Source: Chimonanthus salicifolius
Lineage: Eukaryota > Streptophyta > Magnoliopsida > Laurales > Calycanthaceae
Length of the DNA stretch: 64,000 nucleotides
NCBI GenBank assembly: GCA_013350335.1
Contig: CM023536.1
Location: 45,578,314 to 45,642,313 of the forward strand
Reading direction: 5' to 3'
Shown: positions 56,768 to 64,000 of the stretch, piece by piece
Numbering within the stretch: the stretch's first letter is position 1
How the letters are laid out: each line of letters begins with the position of its first letter
Position numbers and translations under genes: made by a program
Notes under the pieces: model-generated
What the model was told of the DNA's origin: nothing
The model's database searches: none
Seen by the model: the letters and a program-made list of their open reading frames with translations, nothing else

Positions 56768-57232
56768 AGTGAGATTTTCAAATGAGGTCGTTTCTCGACC
56801 AATTTCTATAAACAAGGCATCAAAATTCATATACTCTGAATTTTATGAAATCCAAGGACTGATTTTAAGTGAAAAGGATATAGTTTTGGGTTTCAAAAAT
56901 CGTATCCAAAGAATTAAGAGGGAAGTTCTTTAATTCTTTTGATACGATTTTTTAAGTCCAAAACTATACCATTTTCACTTAAAATCAGTTCCGGAGTTCA
57001 TAAAATTCAGAGATGAATTTTGATACATTATTTGTAGAAATCGGTCGAGAAACAGCTTCATTTGAAAATCTCACTTCGTTCGAACGAATTTTTTCATTCG
57101 GTGGATCACATCGTTCGAACGATTTTTTAGTTCGATAGATGCAGCGTTTTTAAGTGGAAGGGCAACATGATAATTTCCATCAATTTTTGGAAAATGGGTG
57201 TATAAGGAAAGATTTTCCGATTGTCTTCCCCA
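56768..57232. mobile_element. Family B foldback element, left side truncated
   Basis: A long palindrome (arms about 56770-56920 and 56930-57076; tgagattttcaaatgagg mirrored by ttcatttgaaaatctca) is followed by TCGTTCGAACGA motifs and the family tail aaaatgggtgtataagg. The matching outer left arm is missing. Confidence 0.6.
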
Positions 57233-57239
57233 AATTTAA

Positions 57240-59725
57240 ATGTTGATAAATAAATAAAATGTATGATATTTCCCAACAATAGGACTTTACTTTATATAGT
57301 AAATTATGTTAAAATGGCACCGCCACCTATGTATATCACTAAAAAAATTAAGAAAAATTTAACTTTTAAAATCTATTATTATCATTATTATTAAAAAGGC
57401 AATTTGTCGTATATACTTACAGAGAAAACTATTAGTAGAGGTGAAACTTGGTTATTTTGTAGCTCGACTTGCTTGACAGAACCTAATAAAGTATTTGTGC
57501 CGGGATAGACATATAAGGTCTCTATAGGTTGGATTGAGTAGAAGTTTATAAAATTAAAATAAAAACTCATACTTGGGCTTACCTAAGTTCAACTTGAATT
57601 AATCAAAGATGGTAGTAGGAATTAAATCACAAAAGGGGTTTCTGTCATTAAGATGAGTGCAGGATATTATATTAATTTTGTTGCTTCTGTTTTTAAATTA
57701 TTGCAATGGAATCTTAAAATGATATTGTGGATAGAGAATATTATACATGTGCATTCTTATTTCCCCTTTTTCTCAAAATGTTATGTATGAAAATATGCTT
57801 AAACATAAAATAAATAAATAAATAAAAGCATATGTTGATTGGGCTAGGTTGAGTCAGTAGAGCCATGCTTGTTACTCGGCTAAGATTAGGTTACCTTTGA
57901 GTTATAGGGATAGATTAAGGTTAGACTGACATAAATTTGGGTGTGAGATTGAGTCGGGCCATGTTTGGTTCAATCATGCATCACAATATGTAATGGTTAA
58001 CATTCCCTTCCATTTAACACAAAATGATAAAATAGTTTGAAATGTTACTTTAGAAAAGGTATCACCACCTATTTGATTTAAATAACATTGGGCACTAACC
58101 ATTGGTGAAAGAAATAGGGTCAAGTTTTTTCTACTACTCGGGTGTATGTATGTACCTATGTATGTATTCATGTGACTAGTCACATGTGTTTTGATAATTT
58201 TCTTAAACATCATAAAAAATCTAAATGTGTGGATTGGAAGGAAGTTTGATGAGTAACAAGTGGATCAAATTTCAACCTAATACTCAATTTATCAAGTAGC
58301 TAAAATTTGAGTTCAAACTCGAAATTTATTTCACTTACAGTTTATAAAGTCCACTTTCAATGCAATTGATTTTTAATGAGATAAATGGAAATTAAAAAAG
58401 AAAAAATACTTGATTTGACGCATTCGAGAGCTTTTGATATATTAGTGAGGTCCTTAATGATTGATATACAAGTGAGTTTATGTCTCATGTTTAAATTCGG
58501 GTGAAAAGAGCTACCTAGTATTGCAATTTGGGATAAAAGGCCTGTCAATCTTATGACCACCAAAATTGAAGACTTATACATAATAGTAACTTGAGTACAA
58601 CCCAAAAAATAAAATGCTTCGTATAGCAGTACAATTAGGTTGCATCGTATGGGAATTTTTTTGTAAATTTCTTTGTAATCAATTGATTTGATCTATTACT
58701 CAATCCATGACTCAACTAACTCGACCCTGATATCATTGTCAACGTAACCAAACTTATGAATCAATTTAGGACTTTAAATCCAGTTAATGGTCCAACATAA
58801 CTAAATATAGTATTTATAATCTATTACTCGAGTCATGACTAAACTCAACTCATAATCTATGCTCAACCATTGCTCAATCAATGAACTAAACTAATCCGAT
58901 CCAACTTATAAATTTTTAGATTAAATTTAGGTAGGTGGGGTGAGATCTAAAGCAATTATACTCTTTTTTACATAATGCTATCATTTTAAGTAAAATATAA
59001 GTTAAATCAACTTTTTAATATATATAATTATTATTATGGTTAGTATTTGATTGTCATGATAATTATGATCATTATCATCATCGCCGTCTTTATCTAGAAT
59101 TAGCTATAATCGAGTTATAACCTACATCTCTTCTACCTTAAAATAGAAATAATTTATTTAGGGAACTATTATAAAAACCTTTCATTTCACCAAACTATAT
59201 AAATGAATATTGATGGAAAATAAATTTATAGATTTCAATTTTTTAAAAAAAATAAAAATCATAAATAAATTCAATTTCATGGAAAATAGTTATACACAAA
59301 CATACTTTTAGTGTATTTAGTTCATAACGGAATACGATAATAAAATCTTAGTGTCATCCATTATTGTTGGTTGATATTTACATATTTCACTCACTCCCTT
59401 GAATCTAAAAAGTTATTGACTGATGTTTAAAATGTTGGCCCATATTGTTCTTGGATCTAACATCGCTAATCATTTTATTAGAAACTAATTGTTTTAAATA
59501 ATTATAATTCTCATGATAATAAAAATAATTCAAAACATAATTCTCAAAGGGTTTTGTAAATCATATTACTTGAATAGTTTTAAAATGAACGACTGAACAT
59601 GATGATAAAATATTTTAAACTTAAAAATGATTTTGAGACCTGAATCTAAATTCAACCATTAAATTTTATGAGTTTATATAAAAATAAATTATAGTTTTTA
59701 ATAAATAAATCTAGTAAAATAAGGC
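57240..59725. other. Intergenic stretch, no gene seen
   Basis: AT-rich throughout, with ordinary short frames and no family features. No RNA gene was found. Confidence 0.4.
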
Positions 59726-60050
59726 TGGCCATTTAGACACTGTTCTTTTCTGTTATGAGACACTGTTTTTCCAAAAATGGTGTAAAATTGCCATTTTGCC
59801 CCATTTTAGACTGTCCGAACGAACATTTCAGTGTAAAATGCGTTCGTTCGGACAATATTTTTTCCGGTATAGAGTATGTGGGTTGTAGAGAGAGATTTTC
59901 AATGGAGGTAGTTTCTTCACCGATTTCTACAAATAAAGTATCAGAATTCATCTAGTTTGAAATTTATGAACTTCGGTAGTGATTTTAAGTGAAAATGGTA
60001 TAGTTTGTTACTTCAAAAATCGTACCCAAAGAATTGTATAGTATTTTAAG
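59726..60050. mobile_element. Family B element, one half only
   Basis: It has the family words agacactgttttt, aaaattgccattttgcccc, GTCCGAACGAAC mirrored by GTTCGTTCGGAC, and the inner arm (gagattttcaatggaggt, then gatttctacaaataaagtatc) seen in inverted form at 56770-57070. The complementary half is absent, so it is a half element. Confidence 0.6.
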
Positions 60051-61032
60051 TGATAATTTATATTACAGTATTTCTTAACAGAAAAGAGTACAGTATATCT
60101 TAGCAGAAAATACCGGTATTTAAATGACCAACTTAAAACATTTCACAACAGGACTGGACTCGACTCGACTCGACTTGTCCCCTTGAAGTTGACGTTGCTG
60201 CAATCCATTAAAACTCAGACAGCGGCAGAGAAAACTTTCCATCAACCACTCCATATGCCCAATTAAAGGTTATAATGATCCACGATCCATCTCCCGTTTA
60301 TAATTTTCACCTTTTTAGATAAATTTCTTGATGGATTGAGGAGAAATGTCTAAAAGATTATGTAAATAAAATTTATATAGAATTATATTTTATTTAATTA
60401 TTTATTTTTATATTTTAATTTTTTTAAATTGTAATACTATAAATATTTGATTTTATATGACTTATTTAATGAGTTGTAATAATTTAATAAGTATTAAATT
60501 ACATCAATATTTTATTTATATATTTAGAATATTAATAAAGTATATAATTGAGTGAGATATGTAAAAAAATAGATAGATAAAATATATTGAAGAAATTTGT
60601 TGTGCTTGTTTTTTACAAAGGCCCATCTTATGAATGGATGAAAACTATTGAGCATGACATTGATCAGTGGGGCCCACTTAATCTAATAATCTGATGGATG
60701 AATGAGCCTCACTCAATTTTTCAAGTCTATCACCAAATGCGTAGACATGAGAGGACATAAGGTATCTTTAAAGCTAGTGCTATTATTAAATTATGGGTAA
60801 GATTATTACTATATTTTTCAAATTTAATCATTTATTATTTTGTTTTATATCACATAAGTGAAATTTTATTTTTAAAATAATATTATATTTAAATAGTTCT
60901 GTATTATATATTTTGTTAATAATAGTTTTTTTTAAGACTGGAAAATGTCAAGGTATCTCACCAGAGCAATCTCTCGTAGCATGTAAAAACCTTTCAATCT
61001 GCATATATCGAGTAAATCTATATAGAGTAGCC
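60051..61032. other. AT-rich intergenic stretch, no gene seen
   Basis: It contains CTCGACTCGACTCGACTTG near 60153 and AT-rich DNA. No coding signal. Confidence 0.4.
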
Positions 61033-61372
61033 TAGGGGTCGAAAATTCAGTCCAGCCGAATTTTGAATTCGGCTGAGAGATCCGCCGAATTTTTTCTCTC
61101 CTCATTTTTTTTGAAAATCTTGGTGGTTTTTTAAAAAAAAATAAAAAAAAGTTGTTTTAAAAAAAAATATAAATATCGGCCGAGATATTGACTAGGCCTA
61201 TGCCGATATATATTTATTTTTAAATAAAAATAAAAATCGGCCAATATTCGGCCGAGATATCGACCGAACTTTTCTCTCTCTAGCCAATACTATACAAATC
61301 GGTCGAGAGAAAACGGTCTTCAAAAATCCGAATTAATTCGGCCAATATGTCCAGCCGAATTTTTTACCCCTG
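61033..61372. mobile_element. Family A palindromic MITE, 340 bp
   Basis: Left end TAGGGGTCGAAAATTCAG; right end, inverted, CAGGGGTAAAAAATTCGGC. The flanks gagtagcc (61025-61032) and tagtagct (61373-61380) share agtagc, six of eight. The interior has ATATCGGCC, GCCGAATT and A/T runs. Confidence 0.7.
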
Positions 61373-62065
61373 TAGTAGCTCAAAATGTCACTTCATAACA
61401 GGAATGGTTTAACTATTAGGCCAAAACCTTAAAATTTATTTTGTTGACATAGACGATGTGTATGGAAAAATTGAAGAAATACTATCTGACAGAAGCCAAT
61501 AATCCAATTCCCTCTCAATCCCTAGCTTTTGTTTTTACAGTAGCCCACCTAATGAGCAAATGGAAACCCTAATGCAGTGGGCCCTTCTCATCTAACGGAT
61601 GCATGAGCCTCACACAATTTATTAAGTTATTACCAAACTCTATAGAAATAAAAGAAGCTAAGTTTGTTAAATATTAATGCTATTATAAAGGGCAAGGTAA
61701 TTGGATGTTGGTGAAAACAATTGAGAGGTCATGTTTGGTACTTTGGATTTGGAGGAGATTTAATATTATCAGTCCTTCATGTTTGGGCTTAATATTAGAT
61801 ATGTAAAATTTTATTTTAATAATAAATGTTTATATTAAATAAATTTAAATAAGATATTTTATGTGACATAATTGATGAGTTCAAAAGATAATAAGGTGTC
61901 GAATTATTAAAAAAATCATTTGATAGCACTGAATCCAATTCCCCTCCCAATCCTTGTTCTTATTTTAACTATGGCCCACCTAAGGAACAGATAGGAACCA
62001 CTGAGCGAGGCATTAACGCAATGGGAGCCCACCCCATTTAACGGATCTACAAGATGGTGGTGAAT
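61373..62065. other. AT-rich intergenic stretch, no gene seen
   Basis: The block cccacctaatgagcaaatgg, then aaccctaatgcagtgggccc (61543-61592), resembles cccacctaaggaacagatagg, then aaccactgagcgagg (61976-62010) and gcccacttaatctaataatctg at 60673. It is a dispersed repeat of unknown type. Confidence 0.35.
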
Positions 62066-62073
62066 ATTGGAAC

Positions 62074-62615
62074 CAAAGGTCCAAATATCGGCCGATACAT
62101 ATCCTATCGGCCGATATATATCGGTTTTTTTAAACCGAGTAATATCGGCCGATACGATAAGTATCGGCCGTACATACCGAATATCGGCCGATATGGCCGA
62201 TATTCGGTCCGAAATATCGGTCACAATATCGGCCGATATTCATAAATATCGGTATTTAAATTTTTTTTTTTAAAACACCGATACGATTTTTCGCGGTTTT
62301 CCACGGTTTTCCAGGGTTTACAGTTCTCAGGGGTGTTCACGGTTTTTTGCAGTTTTTGCGATTTTTTGCGGTTTTCCATGGTTTTCCGCGGTTCAGGGTT
62401 TACGGTTCTCAGGGGTGTTCACGGTTTTTTGCAGTTTTTTGCTGTTTTTTGAAGTTTTGTCACGGTTCATCACTGTTCATCACGGTTTTTTGCGGTTTTT
62501 TCACGGTTCCGATATCGGAGGAGAGAGAAAATGCCGATATCGGTATGAGAGATAAAATTATCGGCCAAAATATCGTCTGTATCGCATATCGGCCGAGCCG
62601 ATTTTTGAACCCCTG
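62074..62615. mobile_element. Family A palindromic MITE, 542 bp, perfect 8 bp target duplication
   Basis: attggaac stands on both sides (62066-62073 and 62616-62623). The left end is CAAAGGTCCAAATATCGG; the inverted right end is CAGGGGTTCAAAAATCGGC. Nine or more TATCGGCCGATA sites or halves fill the left third (62084-62260). The middle is a CGGTTTT-word array (62280-62510). This is the best-bounded copy and defines the family. Confidence 0.85.
62280..62515 (+). repeat. CGGTTTT-word array inside the family A element
   Basis: Words CACGGTTTT, GCGGTTTTCC and TTTTTTGCAG recur some fifteen times. The block tctcaggggtgttcacgg appears twice, near 62326 and 62408. Confidence 0.8.
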
Positions 62616-62639
62616 ATTGGAACAATTGATCAACCAGCT

Positions 62640-62900
62640 GGGTGATCTTTAACTAGTCAATACGATTATAATATCGATCGATACATATTATATCAGTCGA
62701 TATATATTAGAAATTTTAAAATATCAGCCTACCCAGATATTATCCTCCAATATTAGCAATCTATATCGCTCAGAATATCTGCCGAATCATTAATATCGGT
62801 CTTAAATTATTTAAAAAAAATCAAATATCGATTGAAGAGCCCATCGCATTTCGGCAATATTATCAGCAATATGTATTAAAATCGGTGATATATTGAAATT
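62640..62900. mobile_element. Old family A remnant
   Basis: Diverged half-sites (atatcgatcgata, atatcagtcgata, atatcggtctt, aaatatcgattg) are spread over 260 bp with no recognisable ends. Confidence 0.4.
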
Positions 62901-62960
62901 TTCAAAATTTCGAAAATATAATTTTTGGAACTCCCAGATGTTGTTGATTCCCACATGCAA

Positions 62961-63038
62961 GAAATAAATGCCTAAGGTTTGAAAAAAATGCAAGAAATAA
63001 ATGCCTAAGGTTTGAAAAAAATACAAGAAATAAATGTA
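62961..63038 (+). repeat. Two-copy tandem repeat, period about 41 bp
   Basis: The block gaaataaatgcctaaggttt plus gaaaaaaatgca is repeated, and a third partial copy (aagaaataaatg) provides the left target duplication of the family B element. Confidence 0.8.
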
Positions 63039-63900
63039 GACGTGACTTACATACACCCGACTTTTCTAACTCTACGCATCCATTTTCGGATTTTAGGATA
63101 AAATTACTATTTTGCCCCCACATTTTTCACTCATTCGAACGAACTGTCGGATGATTCATTCGAACGAATGCCCTAAGTATAAATTTAATTCGTTCGAATG
63201 AATGGGGTGAAGAGTAACCCGTGTTACTGTTCAGCCCATTCGTTCAAATGATTGGATGGTTCATTCAAACTACTGTGCACAATAGTGATTATTTAAATAA
63301 TAAAATTTCTTTTAAAATTTTAAAGTTATTTTTAAGCACTATGTACTTTCAAAATTTCTCAAATTGAATATTAAAACTAATTACGATAACCTAATAAAAA
63401 TACTTTCAGACTTCAAGGTCTTTTGATACTCCCAAATGCTTAAAACACAGTGTTTTACAAATAAGGGTATCCCTCAGCTGTGCCGAAAACACATTTGGGA
63501 GTGTCAAAAGACCTTGAAGTGTTAAAGTATTTTTATCAGCTTAATCGTAATTAGTCTGGATATTCAATTTGAGAAATTTTGAAAATACACAGTGCTTAAA
63601 AAATAACTTTAAAGTTTTAAAAGAAATTTTATTATTTAAATAATCAATATTGTGCACAGTAGTTCGAATGAACCATGCGTTCATTCGAGCGAATGGGCTG
63701 AACAGTAACGCGGGTTACTGTTCACCCCATTCATTCGAACGAATTAAATTTATACTTGGAGCATTCGTTCGAACGAATGCCAAAATGAACTGGCAGTTCG
63801 TTCGAATGAGTAAAAACATGAGGGCAAAATGGTAATTTCACCCTAAAATCTGAAAACGGGTGTGTAAAGGTAGAAAAGTCGCGTGTCTGTAAGTCACGCC
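63039..63900. mobile_element. Family B foldback element, 862 bp, perfect 8 bp target duplication
   Basis: taaatgta flanks it (63031-63038 and 63901-63908). The left end GACGTGACTTACATACAC pairs with the inverted right end GGCGTGACTTACAGACAC. The symmetry holds through the whole length: cgaacgaactg, the contactactgtgcacaat block and aatttctcaaattgaata each return inverted on the right. The centre is near 63470. No transposase is encoded. The core equals the tandem units at 48360-49340. Confidence 0.85.
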
Positions 63901-63908
63901 TAAATGTA

Positions 63909-64000
63909 TGGTGTAGCTCTACTGGTTGCTTCCCGCCTCAAAAAGCTGGAGGTTGCGGGTTCCAGCTCCCATGGCCTAACCTTGGTGTGCCTTAGGGGAA
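63909..64000 (+). mobile_element. tRNA-derived SINE, cut by the window end
   Basis: Box A-like GTAGCTCTACTGG, worn box B GGGTTCCAGCTCC, then the tail catggcctaaccttggtgtg shared with the SINE at 11183. It continues past the window. Confidence 0.65.

Overview
This is nuclear DNA of a flowering plant. It is AT-rich, has GT-AG introns, two plant-type genes, and many plant transposons (Ty3/gypsy LTR elements, an L1-type LINE, TRIMs, SINEs, Stowaway and hAT-like MITEs). The repeat load suggests a large-genome, probably woody species. I cannot name it from sequence alone.

Two complete genes were assembled, both on the minus strand. The first (12681 to 8673) is a three-exon bHLH transcription factor of 199 residues; its 3.3 kb first intron holds two TRIM elements and a SINE. 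The second (48051 to 43381) is a five-exon wax ester synthase/diacylglycerol acyltransferase (WSD1-type) of 480 residues with an intact HHxxxDG motif. Every exon junction in both genes is in phase and the family alignment runs on across it. The two genes show no functional link.

Layout. 1-6992: a decayed Ty3/gypsy element with a gag remnant, a polypurine tract and a 3.4 kb 3' LTR, containing a 349 bp solo LTR. 7.2-13.9 kb: the bHLH gene with MITEs and TRIMs. 13.9-22.1 kb: AT-rich intergenic DNA. 22139-33022: a full-length L1-type LINE on the minus strand with a 13 bp target-site duplication (TSD); its ORF2 holds a foreign segment, which itself holds a 3.26 kb solo LTR. 33.3-37.1 kb: a second LINE 3' end and a second solo LTR of the same family. 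37.1-42.6 kb: LINE pieces, DNA transposon debris and a Stowaway MITE. 42.9-49.4 kb: the acyltransferase gene, with a foldback MITE just past its stop codon and tandem palindromes in its upstream flank. 49.4-64 kb: repeats, SINEs and several copies of two palindromic MITE families.

The most unusual content is a set of non-autonomous elements built from arrays of short CG-centred palindromes. Family A (TATCGGCCGATA, terminal CAGGGGTCGAAAAT, 8 bp TSD) looks hAT-like. Family B (CATTCGTTCGAACGAATG, terminal GRCGTGACTTAC, 8 bp TSD) forms foldbacks of up to 862 bp. The solo LTRs independently carry ten to twelve copies of a CGGANNNTCCGA palindrome downstream of their own TATA box. All family names and functions are inferred by reading; no database search was run.
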